DNA of 32,654 nt from contig CACONQ010000007.1 in the NCBI GenBank assembly GCA_902628635.1, positions 1 through 32,654 on the forward strand, given 5' to 3'. This document shows, piece after piece, positions 22,775-30,331 of this stretch (position 1 is its first letter; the number at the start of each line of letters is the position of its first letter). Position numbers and translations under genes: made by a program. The notes beneath the pieces were generated by a model. The model saw nothing but the letters and a program-made list of their open reading frames with translations. It was not told the origin of the DNA and did not search any database. Origin of the DNA: an uncultured Pelagibacteraceae bacterium (GTDB lineage Bacteria > Pseudomonadota > Alphaproteobacteria > Pelagibacterales > Pelagibacteraceae).

Positions 22775-24034
22775 ATGAAAGATAGTAACTTTTTAAAACA
22801 TTATAAAATTTTATTAGTATTTTTATTTTTATATTTTTCTTTAGTTTTTGGCTTCTACATTAATGAGAATCTTAACTACGGTGCTATTGGAGATTGGCAT
22901 ACAGATAAATCTGTTATTGAAGCCTTATCAGTAGATATTAAAAAAACACTTTTAAGATATGAAAGTTTTGGTCATAGGCATTCACCATTATATTTAATTT
23001 TTTTAAGTTTTTTTCATAAATTAGGTCTTTCATTAGACTTAATTAGATTTTTACACTTAAATTTATCAATTTTTCTAATTTATTATTTTTACAAATGTTT
23101 AAATCTAAAATTTGAGAAAATAGATAAAAATTTTCTTTTACTAATATCTTTTTCACTTTTTCTATCACCAACATTCAGATCACTTTCAGTTTGGCCTAGT
23201 ACAAGATTAATTGGCTTGATTTTTTTTGTAATATCTATTTATGAGTTTTTGAAGTACCAAAAATTTAGCAAAGAAAAGTATATTTTTAGAAATTTATTAT
23301 TTTTAATTTTATCTTCTTATATTAGCCCAAATTTTTCAGTTTTCGTGATTTATTTTTTCTTTCATTACATCAAAAAAGAAAATTTAATATTAATTATTAA
23401 ATATCTTATTTTTTGTGGAATTTTGTCGTTACCCGCATTTTACTATTTAATCATACTTGATATTAATTTCTTAACAGCTACTACTCCAGGTTCGTCAAAT
23501 GAGGAAAAAATTGGATTAAGTCTAAACTTCGCAAATAAAATTTTAATAATTTCAAGTATAATTCTATTTCACTTTTTACCTTTTTTAATAAATAAATCTA
23601 TACTGAGTGAATTTAAAAAGATAAAAAATTTAAACTTATTCGTCTTTTTTATAATATTTTTAATATCTTTATTTTATTTTAATTACGTTCCAAATTACAC
23701 AGGTGGAGGAGTTTTTTTTCAAATTTCATATTATTTTTTTAATAATAATTATTTTTTCTATTTTATTAGCTTAGTATCAATATTTATTTTATGTTTTTTT
23801 TCTTACAAAAACCTAAATAATTTTTTAATATTTTTCATTTTAATAATATCTAATATACAGAATACCATATATCATAAATACTACGACCCACTTATATTGA
23901 TAATTTTTTTTACAATTATTTCAAACTATTTGGTTAAAAATTTTTTTATTAAAAAAAATAGCATTTATTATTTGTACACTTTTTATATTGGTTTTATTTG
24001 TTTGAGATTAGTTAAGAACAATATTTTTGCTTAA
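22775..24034 (+). CDS. GT-C-like multispanning membrane protein
   Basis: The 419-residue protein has about ten hydrophobic segments. After the first helix comes a periplasmic-type loop with GDWHTDKSVIEALS, and later GHRHSPLYLIFLSFF. An acidic first loop and an (R/H)-x-x-P-L-Y segment are features shared with GT39/ArnT-like GT-C glycosyltransferases, which use polyprenyl-phosphate sugars. No definite family is recognised. It sits nine bases after the transaldolase gene at the end of the rpmJ-pnt run, an odd place for a glycan gene, and ends nine bases before the opposing tRNA. A general hypothetical membrane protein is the alternative. Confidence 0.55.
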   Translation: MKDSNFLKHYKILLVFLFLYFSLVFGFYINENLNYGAIGDWHTDKSVIEALSVDIKKTLLRYESFGHRHSPLYLIFLSFFHKLGLSLDLIRFLHLNLSIFLIYYFYKCLNLKFEKIDKNFLLLISFSLFLSPTFRSLSVWPSTRLIGLIFFVISIYEFLKYQKFSKEKYIFRNLLFLILSSYISPNFSVFVIYFFFHYIKKENLILIIKYLIFCGILSLPAFYYLIILDINFLTATTPGSSNEEKIGLSLNFANKILIISSIILFHFLPFLINKSILSEFKKIKNLNLFVFFIIFLISLFYFNYVPNYTGGGVFFQISYYFFNNNYFFYFISLVSIFILCFFSYKNLNNFLIFFILIISNIQNTIYHKYYDPLILIIFFTIISNYLVKNFFIKKNSIYYLYTFYIGFICLRLVKNNIFA

Positions 24035-24043
24035 TATTTAAAT

Positions 24044-24120
<77 letters not shown>

Positions 24121-24123
24121 TTA

Positions 24124-24318
24124 TTAGATTCTATTTTTAAGCTTATTTAGCTTTTTAACTCTTTTAATATTTTCTTGAAGTATTCTTTTCTTTTTCTCTG
24201 ATGGTTTTTCATAAGTATCTTTCAGTCTTATTATTTTAAAAAAACCATCTCTCTGGAGTTTTCTTTTTAAAACTCTGAGAGCCTGTTCAACATTATTATC
24301 TTTTACTTCTATTTTAAT
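24124..24318 (-). CDS. rpsU: 30S ribosomal protein S21
   Basis: S21 helps the small subunit pair with mRNA at initiation. The sequence IEVKDNNVEQALRVLKRKLQRDGFF, then YEKPSEKKKR and a basic tail, is clear S21. The open frame begins with TTG at 24330, but a strong ribosome-binding sequence GGAGG lies inside it at 24328-24324. Five bases later comes an in-frame ATT (24318). Starting there gives 64 residues with exactly the family's usual N-terminus (M-x-x-x-V-(R/K)-D-N-N-V). The TTG has no such sequence before it. The ATT start is therefore preferred, though unusual; if wrong, the gene is 24124-24330. It is followed three bases on by the initiator tRNA. Confidence 0.85.
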   Translation of the reverse strand: MKIEVKDNNVEQALRVLKRKLQRDGFFKIIRLKDTYEKPSEKKKRILQENIKRVKKLNKLKNRI

Positions 24319-24381
24319 AACTACCTCCAAAAAAAAGGTTTATTAACACTTTAAAAATTTTTTGTCTATAAAATTTATAAA

Positions 24382-24954
24382 TCAATCTTTTTCCCGCTTC
24401 TCTTTTTCTTTTTCTCTTTTCTCCCTTTTAATACGTCTTTCAGCTTTTTCTAAAGCCAAGACCAAATCTTTTTGAGAAAATAAGTTTATGGAAACTGGGT
24501 CTTTAGGATTTAAATTATTAAAGTTCCAATAACTTTTATTTCTTATAGATGTAACTGAATTTTTTGTTATGCCAACTAACTTTGCTATTTGTGAGTCCTT
24601 TAATTGTGAGTGATGTTTTAATAACCACAAAGCAGAATCTGGTTTATCTTGTCTTTTTGAAAGGGGAACATACTTTTTTATCTTATCTGTCTGACCTGAT
24701 ATCTCAATATGATTTATTTTTATTTCCAGAGGTCTATTTTCATCTTTGGAGGATAAATTAATTTCTTCTCGGGTTAATTGACCTGCCATTATCGGATTAT
24801 ATGGTTTAATTCCTTTGGCAACCTCTCCATCTGCAATACCTTGAACTTCAACTTCATGCAAATTACAAAAATTTGCAATTTGCTTAAAAGTTAATGTAGT
24901 GTTTTCAACTAGCCAAACAGCCGTAGCCATCGGCATTAAAAGTCCGTTCGTCAT
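24382..24954 (-). CDS. trcR: TrcR/DUF1013 family cell-cycle transcriptional regulator
   Basis: The 190-residue protein matches the alphaproteobacterial DUF1013 family, named TrcR in Caulobacter. Landmarks are LLMPMATAVWLVENTTLTFKQIANFC at the start, HEVEVQGIADGEVAKGI, YNPIMAGQLTREEI, and a second helix-turn-helix-like half, PDSALWLLKHHSQLKDSQIAKLVGITKNSVTSIRN. The tail is a dense Lys/Arg/Glu helix (residues 168-190). It presumably binds DNA or RNA polymerase; the mechanism is not shown here. Its ATG overlaps the rpmE stop by one base (TAATG), so it is translated with L31. Confidence 0.9.
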   Translation of the reverse strand: MTNGLLMPMATAVWLVENTTLTFKQIANFCNLHEVEVQGIADGEVAKGIKPYNPIMAGQLTREEINLSSKDENRPLEIKINHIEISGQTDKIKKYVPLSKRQDKPDSALWLLKHHSQLKDSQIAKLVGITKNSVTSIRNKSYWNFNNLNPKDPVSINLFSQKDLVLALEKAERRIKREKREKEKEKREKD

Positions 24955-25181
24955 TATTTTTTATCAGATCTAAAGTTTTGGAATTTTTTATTAAACTTAC
25001 TAACTCTTCCTTTGTCTAAAATTTTTTGTTTTCCACCTGTCCATGCAGAGTGCGATTTTGGATCTATCTCTAATTTAAGTATATCCCCTTCATTACCCCA
25101 TGTTGATTTAGTTTCAAACTGTGATCCATCAGTCATTTCCACTTTGATCTTGTGGTATTTGGGGTGTATATCTTTTTTCAT
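24954..25181 (-). CDS. rpmE: 50S ribosomal protein L31 (zinc-free type)
   Basis: The 75-residue protein reads [19 protein letters not shown] at the start and [24 protein letters not shown] at the end, matching alphaproteobacterial L31. It lacks the C-x-x-C zinc motif that other L31 proteins carry in the first third. The insertion [18 protein letters not shown] between the two halves is typical of the alphaproteobacterial form. It is translationally linked to trcR by a one-base overlap and lies 35 bases after suhB. Confidence 0.95.
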   Translation of the reverse strand: MKKDIHPKYHKIKVEMTDGSQFETKSTWGNEGDILKLEIDPKSHSAWTGGKQKILDKGRVSKFNKKFQNFRSDKK

Positions 25182-25216
25182 ATCGAGACTTATAGCAAAT
25201 GATTTTTATAAAACAA

Positions 25217-25957
25217 TTAAAACTTATCTAAAATTTTAACCATTTTTTCATTAATACTTGGATTAGATGTAATTACTTCAATATCATTAATTTTTTTAAT
25301 GTCTGCCTTGTTAACTATGCCACCAGCTTCTTGGATTAGTAAAATTCCTGGCGCAATATCCCAAATGTTTAATTTTTCTTGGAAAAATCCATCAAATCTT
25401 CCTGAAGCTACGTATGCAAGGTCTAAAGCTGCACTTCCCGAATTTCTTTTTGAAAGCTCTACGTTTCTATATTTTTTACCATTTGAAGCAAACAGACATT
25501 CATTTAGATTTTTTTTTTTTGAAACTCTTACTCTTTTGTTATTCAAAAATGATCCATTATTTTTTTCTGAGAAAAACATTTCATCTTTTATAGGATCAAA
25601 AATTAATCCAGAAGTAATAACTCCATGAGATTTTAAAGCTATACAAATAGAGAAATGAGGAATGCCATGAAAAAGGTTTGTTGTTCCATCAATTGGATCA
25701 ATAATCCATATATTTTCTTCATCAGTATTTTTTGTAAAACCAGATTCTTCACTAATAATACAATAATTTTTTTTTGCCTTTAAAAGTTCGTCTATTAAAA
25801 TTTTTTCAACTTTTTTATCTGCGTTAGTAACAAAATCTGATGGACCTTTCATTGACACTTGAAGATTTTCTATTTCACCAAAATCTCTAATTAGTGATTT
25901 CGATGCTTTTTCGCAAGCTTTAATCATAATATTTAAGTTAGGTGAAATAGAATTCAT
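25217..25957 (-). CDS. suhB: Inositol-1-monophosphatase family protein
   Basis: The 246-residue Mg-dependent phosphatase has the full family set. SDFVTNADKKVEKIL is near 40, Glu70/Glu71 lie in ISEESG, WIIDPIDGTTNLFHGIPHF holds Asp87 and Asp90, and WDIAPGILLIQEAGG holds the third Asp. Family members remove phosphate from inositol phosphates or, in bacteria, act as SuhB in rRNA transcription complexes. Which applies here is unknown, but its place among efp and ribosomal genes agrees with a link to translation. It follows efp by eight bases. The ATG gives an N-terminus of normal length. Confidence 0.9.
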   Translation of the reverse strand: MNSISPNLNIMIKACEKASKSLIRDFGEIENLQVSMKGPSDFVTNADKKVEKILIDELLKAKKNYCIISEESGFTKNTDEENIWIIDPIDGTTNLFHGIPHFSICIALKSHGVITSGLIFDPIKDEMFFSEKNNGSFLNNKRVRVSKKKNLNECLFASNGKKYRNVELSKRNSGSAALDLAYVASGRFDGFFQEKLNIWDIAPGILLIQEAGGIVNKADIKKINDIEVITSNPSINEKMVKILDKF

Positions 25958-25965
25958 TTTATTTA

Positions 25966-26526
25966 TTAAATTTTTTTGACATATTCGAATGTTCTTGTAT
26001 CAATTAAGACTTCATCACCTATTTCTATAAATGGTGGAACCTGTATTTTGACTCCATTGTCTAAAGTTGCAGGCTTATAAGAGGACGAAACTGTTTGGCC
26101 CTTGAGTGCTGCGTCAGTCATTTGGATCTTACATGATACCTGATTAGGAAGCTGAACCATTATCGGATTATCATTATGAAAGCTTATAGTAACTTCTAAA
26201 TTTTCCTTAAGCATACTACCTTTCTCACCGACAATATTTTTTCTAATCTCAACTTGCTCAAATGATTTAGTATTTATAAAATAATAATTTCTTTCATCGT
26301 CATACGAATAATTAAATTTATTTTCCTCTACAGATGCTTTTTCTATAGTTTCACTAGATCTAAATCTTTCATTTAATTTTGTATTTTTATTTATACTTTT
26401 CATTTCTACCTGCGCAAATGCCCCACCTTTACCAGGTTTAACATGTTGGGTTTTTAAAACTTCCCATAAATCATTTTTATATTCTAAAAGCATACCAACT
26501 CTTATTTCATTAGCTGTAATTTTCAT
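25966..26526 (-). CDS. efp: Elongation factor P
   Basis: EF-P rescues ribosomes stalled at proline runs. The 186-residue protein has three beta-barrel domains: a KOW-like N-terminal domain with the tip loop VKPGKGGAF, where Lys33 is the residue that EpmA-type systems lysylate; a middle domain (ETIEKASVEENKFNYSYDDERNYYFI); and the C-terminal domain ending IQVPPFIEIGDEVLIDTRTFEYVKKI. Lysine instead of arginine at the tip implies the EpmA/EpmB route if modified; neither gene is in the window. The ATG overlaps the thiE stop by four bases (ATGA). Confidence 0.95.
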   Translation of the reverse strand: MKITANEIRVGMLLEYKNDLWEVLKTQHVKPGKGGAFAQVEMKSINKNTKLNERFRSSETIEKASVEENKFNYSYDDERNYYFINTKSFEQVEIRKNIVGEKGSMLKENLEVTISFHNDNPIMVQLPNQVSCKIQMTDAALKGQTVSSSYKPATLDNGVKIQVPPFIEIGDEVLIDTRTFEYVKKI

Positions 26527-27149
26527 CTTAATTTTTTCAAAGCTTCTATAGGTTTATATTTTTTATTTTTCCAAATGTAGCCTGAAATAGCTAAAAAGTT
26601 TGCTTTATTCAATAAGAGTTTTTTATAATTACTTTGTTTAATTCCTCCAATTGCGATAACAGGTATTTTTGCAATTTTTTTCGCATATTTTATGAGATCA
26701 ATATTTGCTCTAAATTTTGTTTTTTTTGTTTTTGAAGAAAAAAAAGCTCCAATAGCAATATAATCCGCTTTGTTTTGAATGGCTTTTTTAATTAATTTTT
26801 TGGAATTGTGACAAGTTACTCCAATAATTTTTTGTCTCAAAACTCTTCTAGCTTCTTGAATATCAACATCCTTTTGACCAATATGACATCCATCAGCATT
26901 TATTTGTTTAGCCAGAAAGGGATCATCATTAATAATAAATTTCACTTTATATTTGTTACAAATTTTTTGAATTTTTCTTGCAAAAGATAAAATTTTTCTT
27001 TTAGGAGTTGTTTTTAATCTTAATTGAAAAAAAAATATTTTTTTCGTTTTAAAAATTTCCTCTAATTCAGTAAAAAAATAAGAATTATTTATTAAATTTG
27101 GAGATATTAAATAGATAAATTTTTTTTTCGAATTTTTAAATTTTTTCAA
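26523..27149 (-). CDS. thiE: Thiamine-phosphate synthase-like protein (ThiE/TenI family)
   Basis: This TIM-barrel protein joins the pyrimidine and thiazole halves of thiamine in the ThiE reaction. Visible motifs are FFQLRLKTT, VKFIINDDPFLAKQINADGCHIGQKD, IIGVTCHNS, ADYIAIGAFFSSKTK, and IPVIAIGGI. The open frame extends to an ATG at 27230, but those extra 27 codons are only an out-of-frame reading of the fba 3' end. A TTG at 27149 (LKKFKNSKKKFIYLIS), with AGAGGA just before it, gives 208 residues, the family norm, and a 14-base overlap with fba. The phosphate loop is altered from the usual G-P-I-F-x-T-x-T-K, so a TenI-like or relaxed activity is possible. Confidence 0.75.
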   Translation of the reverse strand: MKKFKNSKKKFIYLISPNLINNSYFFTELEEIFKTKKIFFFQLRLKTTPKRKILSFARKIQKICNKYKVKFIINDDPFLAKQINADGCHIGQKDVDIQEARRVLRQKIIGVTCHNSKKLIKKAIQNKADYIAIGAFFSSKTKKTKFRANIDLIKYAKKIAKIPVIAIGGIKQSNYKKLLLNKANFLAISGYIWKNKKYKPIEALKKLR

Positions 27150-28146
27150 GATCCTCTGACCATTTTCCTCTAGAAGCAAGCGAACACATTTTTGCTCGTT
27201 GATTAAAAACTTCCTGAGTGCCTTTAACATTTTGAATATTTTTTGCCCAGAATTTCAAAGCGCTTTGTTGCAAAGCTCTGCCATACGAATATGTCATTAT
27301 GAAATTAGTATCATTAATTAAATTAATACTATTGAGGTTTTTCGCAGCATCAAACTCTGATTGTCCGCCTGATAAAAAAGCAACTCCAGGAACTTCAGAT
27401 GGTACAGACATTTTTAAGCATTTTAAAGTTAGTTCCGCAATTGTTTTTGTATTTATTTCTTTTTTAGAACCCGATCCTGGTAAAATCATATTTGGTTTTA
27501 AAATAATACCACTAGGGTCTACTTTATGTTTATTTAGTTCATCAAAACATTTTTTAATTACCTCAGAAGTTTTATTAAAACATTCTTCGGCACTATGATT
27601 ACCATCCATAAGAACTTCAGGCTCAACAATTGGAACCATCCCACACTCCTGAACCAACGCAGAATATCTTGCAAGAGCGTGTGCATTTGAATATATTGAT
27701 AACTTACTAGGATAATTTTCTGAAATTGAATAAACAGCTCTCCATTTTGTAAATCTAGCACCTAATTTATAATATTCTTTTAATCTTTCTCTTAGTCCAT
27801 CTAAACCTTCTGTAATTTTCTCATCAGGTGAGTTGGCAAGAATTTTTGCACCAGTATCAACCTTAATTCCTGGAATTGCACCATAACCAGATATTAACTC
27901 TGGAATTTTTTTATTCGTTAAACTTTTTTGTTTGATTGTTTCATCATATAAAATTACTCCACCGATGAAACTTTTCATTGCCTCAGAGGAAAAAAGTGTT
28001 TCTCTAAACAATAGCCTATTCTCAGGGCTTGAAGAAACCCCAACTGCTTCAAGACGTTTTGTCATTGTACCAGTGCTTTCATCAGCAGCCAAAATTCCTT
28101 TCCCTTTTTCTAAGATTTTTTTTGCTATTTGATTTAACTCTGTCAT
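27136..28146 (-). CDS. fba: Fructose-bisphosphate aldolase, class I
   Basis: It reversibly splits fructose-1,6-bisphosphate to DHAP and glyceraldehyde-3-phosphate. The 336-residue enzyme is of the metal-free class I type: GILAADESTGTMTKRL (18-32), FTKWRAVY with Lys134, IVEPEVLMDG (Glu176, Glu178), and the Schiff-base lysine at Lys217 in GIILKPNMILPG, followed by PGVAFLSGGQSEFDA. The length and all catalytic residues are normal. It overlaps pgk by four bases (ATGA). With gap and pgk it forms a triose section that would run in the gluconeogenic direction if, as reported for SAR11 isolates, no phosphofructokinase is present. Confidence 0.95.
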   Translation of the reverse strand: MTELNQIAKKILEKGKGILAADESTGTMTKRLEAVGVSSSPENRLLFRETLFSSEAMKSFIGGVILYDETIKQKSLTNKKIPELISGYGAIPGIKVDTGAKILANSPDEKITEGLDGLRERLKEYYKLGARFTKWRAVYSISENYPSKLSIYSNAHALARYSALVQECGMVPIVEPEVLMDGNHSAEECFNKTSEVIKKCFDELNKHKVDPSGIILKPNMILPGSGSKKEINTKTIAELTLKCLKMSVPSEVPGVAFLSGGQSEFDAAKNLNSINLINDTNFIMTYSYGRALQQSALKFWAKNIQNVKGTQEVFNQRAKMCSLASRGKWSEDLEKI

Positions 28147-29324
28147 GAATTAAGTGCCTTTATACCAGGAAGCTCTTTTCCTTCAAGAAATTCTAGAAAT
28201 GCTCCACCAGCAGTTGAAACAAAATCGAAATCCTTTGCTAATCCAAAATTATTGAGAGCTGCAACAGTATCCCCGCCACCAGAAACACAGTAAATTTTAT
28301 TTTCTTTTTTTCTCACTATAATTTGTTTAGCAATCTCTTTGCTTCCTTTTGAAAATTCTGGATTTTCAAAATAACCTGCTGGACCATTCCAAAGTATGGT
28401 ATTTGATTTATTGATTATATTTTTAATCATTTTAATAGTTTCGGGTCCGATGTCTAAAATCATATCATCATTGGATATTTCTGTTAATTTTTTTACTATA
28501 GATTTTTCATTAACACTCTTACCAGTACTTACATCTAATGGAAAAAAAACTTTGCAGTTTTTTTTCTCAGATAGATTAAAAATTTCAGAAACTATTTGAT
28601 CAACATTTTTCTCATATATTGAGTTTCCAATTTGATATTCTTTAAATTTAAGAATGTTATTTGCCATTCCACCAACAAAAATTATATTATCAAATTTATT
28701 AATTAAATTTTTAATAACAGTTATTTTTGTTGAAATTTTAGACCCCCCAATTATACAAGATATCGGTCTTTTAATATTTGAGGTTATTTTTATTAATGAA
28801 TTTACCTCTTCTTCTAATTGTATTCCTGAGTATGAGGGTATAAATTTTGTAATTGAATGAACCGAGGCATGTTTTCTATGTGAGCATGAAAAAGCTTCAT
28901 TAACATAAATATCAGCTAGATTTGCTAAATTTTCAGCAAAAATTACATCATCACTTTCTTCCTCTTTAAAAAATCTTAAATTTTCAAGCATCACTATATT
29001 TTTTTTTTCACTAAAGTAACTCTCAATTTTTATTTTATTAATATTATCATTTATGAATGATATTTTTTGATTTAATTTTTTTTCCAATTCATCACAGACA
29101 GGTTTCAAAGAGAGCTCATTTACAACTTTTCCTTTAGGTCTTCCAATATGAGAAAGTATAATTATTTTTGCATTATTTTTTAATAAATATTGTAATGTAG
29201 GAATAGTTTTATCAATTCTGTTAGTATCAGTTATATCTGTACCATTAAGGGGAACATTGAGGTCTAATCTGATTAAAATTTTTTTATTATATAAATTTAA
29301 ACCTCTACTTTGTATGCTTTTCAT
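28143..29324 (-). CDS. pgk: Phosphoglycerate kinase
   Basis: It interconverts 1,3-bisphosphoglycerate and 3-phosphoglycerate with ADP/ATP. The 393-residue two-domain kinase shows RLDLNVPLNG at the start, SHIGRPKG, ENLRFFKEEE, the hinge and adenine-binding region with IIGGSKISTK, LWNGPAGYFENPEF, and the phosphate loop SGGGDTVAAL followed by STAGGAFLEFLEGKELPGI. The protein is complete. Its start overlaps the gap stop by one base, and its stop overlaps the fba start by four, so the three genes are tightly coupled. Confidence 0.97.
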   Translation of the reverse strand: MKSIQSRGLNLYNKKILIRLDLNVPLNGTDITDTNRIDKTIPTLQYLLKNNAKIIILSHIGRPKGKVVNELSLKPVCDELEKKLNQKISFINDNINKIKIESYFSEKKNIVMLENLRFFKEEESDDVIFAENLANLADIYVNEAFSCSHRKHASVHSITKFIPSYSGIQLEEEVNSLIKITSNIKRPISCIIGGSKISTKITVIKNLINKFDNIIFVGGMANNILKFKEYQIGNSIYEKNVDQIVSEIFNLSEKKNCKVFFPLDVSTGKSVNEKSIVKKLTEISNDDMILDIGPETIKMIKNIINKSNTILWNGPAGYFENPEFSKGSKEIAKQIIVRKKENKIYCVSGGGDTVAALNNFGLAKDFDFVSTAGGAFLEFLEGKELPGIKALNS

Positions 29325-30331
29325 TAGATTTTTTTATGAATGTATTCTGCCAAATCACACATTCTACAGGAAAAACCCCATTCATTATCATACCAAGCTG
29401 AAATTTTTCCCATATTTTTGCCAATTGTATTTGTTAAGCTAGCATCAACAATAGCTGAGTTGGGGTTGTGATTGAAATCAACTGATACTAATTTTTCATT
29501 TGTGATATCTATTATACCTTTTAATGATTTTTTAGATGCATCTAAAAAACTTCTGTTTATTTTTTGAACTGATAAATCTTTTTTTGTGCAAAAAACTAAC
29601 TCGATTAAAGAGACATTTGGAGTCGGCACTCTCATTGCTACACCTTCTAATTTACCTTTTAAAGAAGGTATGATCTCACCAATTGCTTTTGATGCACCTG
29701 TAGATGTTGGCACTATTGATTGTGATGCAGATCTCGCTCTTCTCGGATCCTTGTGAGAATTATCCAACAATCTTTGATCAGTAGTAAAAGCATGAATTGT
29801 TGTCATAAAACCTTTTTCTATTTGATAATTATCATGAAGAACATTAACTACGGGCGCTAAACAATTTGTAGTACAAGATGCTGAAGAAATTATTTTATCA
29901 TTTTTATTTATGGATTTTTGGTTAACACCGTAAACTATAGTTTTGTCGGCATTTTTACAAGGCGCTGAAACGATAACTTTTTTTGCACCATTTTTTAAAT
30001 GAGGTAGAAGTTTTTCTTTTGAATTAAATTTTCCTGTGCATTCAAAAACATAATCAACACCATACTTTTTCCAATTTATATTTTCGATATTTGTTTCTTG
30101 AGAAAATGATATTTTGTGTTTTCCAATTGTAATTTTATCTTTATTAAATTTAATTTTAGAATTTAATTTACCATGTATTGAGTCGTGCTTAAGCAAATTT
30201 GAGCTTACCTCAGGCCCAGTTCTATTGTTTATATGTTTAACTTCAAAGTTATTATATTTACCCTCAATAATTGATCTAATAACCATTCTACCTATTCTAC
30301 CAAGTCCATTAATACCTAATTTAATTTTCAT
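29324..30331 (-). CDS. gap: Glyceraldehyde-3-phosphate dehydrogenase, possible dual NAD/NADP use
   Basis: The 335-residue type I GAPDH has the Rossmann motif INGLGRIGR (7-15), catalytic Cys153 in SASCTTNC, His180 in [10 protein letters not shown], and PTSTGASKA. Two cofactor sites differ from the NAD-specific pattern. The Asp at the end of the second strand (usually I-N-D) is Asn36 in HINNRTG. The Leu-Pro that blocks NADP in bacterial NAD enzymes is Asn191-Ser192 in LLDNSHKD, resembling the Ala-Ser of chloroplast NADP enzymes. Both changes would admit NADP, which is inference. It overlaps the tkt stop by four bases and pgk by one. Confidence 0.95.
   Translation of the reverse strand: MKIKLGINGLGRIGRMVIRSIIEGKYNNFEVKHINNRTGPEVSSNLLKHDSIHGKLNSKIKFNKDKITIGKHKISFSQETNIENINWKKYGVDYVFECTGKFNSKEKLLPHLKNGAKKVIVSAPCKNADKTIVYGVNQKSINKNDKIISSASCTTNCLAPVVNVLHDNYQIEKGFMTTIHAFTTDQRLLDNSHKDPRRARSASQSIVPTSTGASKAIGEIIPSLKGKLEGVAMRVPTPNVSLIELVFCTKKDLSVQKINRSFLDASKKSLKGIIDITNEKLVSVDFNHNPNSAIVDASLTNTIGKNMGKISAWYDNEWGFSCRMCDLAEYIHKKI

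Noticed and set aside
25012-25628. Plus-strand open frames opposite rpmE and suhB
   Set aside because: Both lie wholly antisense to recognisable conserved genes and show no family features.
27150-27230. ATG at 27230 as start of thiE
   Set aside because: The added residues are an out-of-frame reading of the fba C-terminal coding region and do not resemble the ThiE family.
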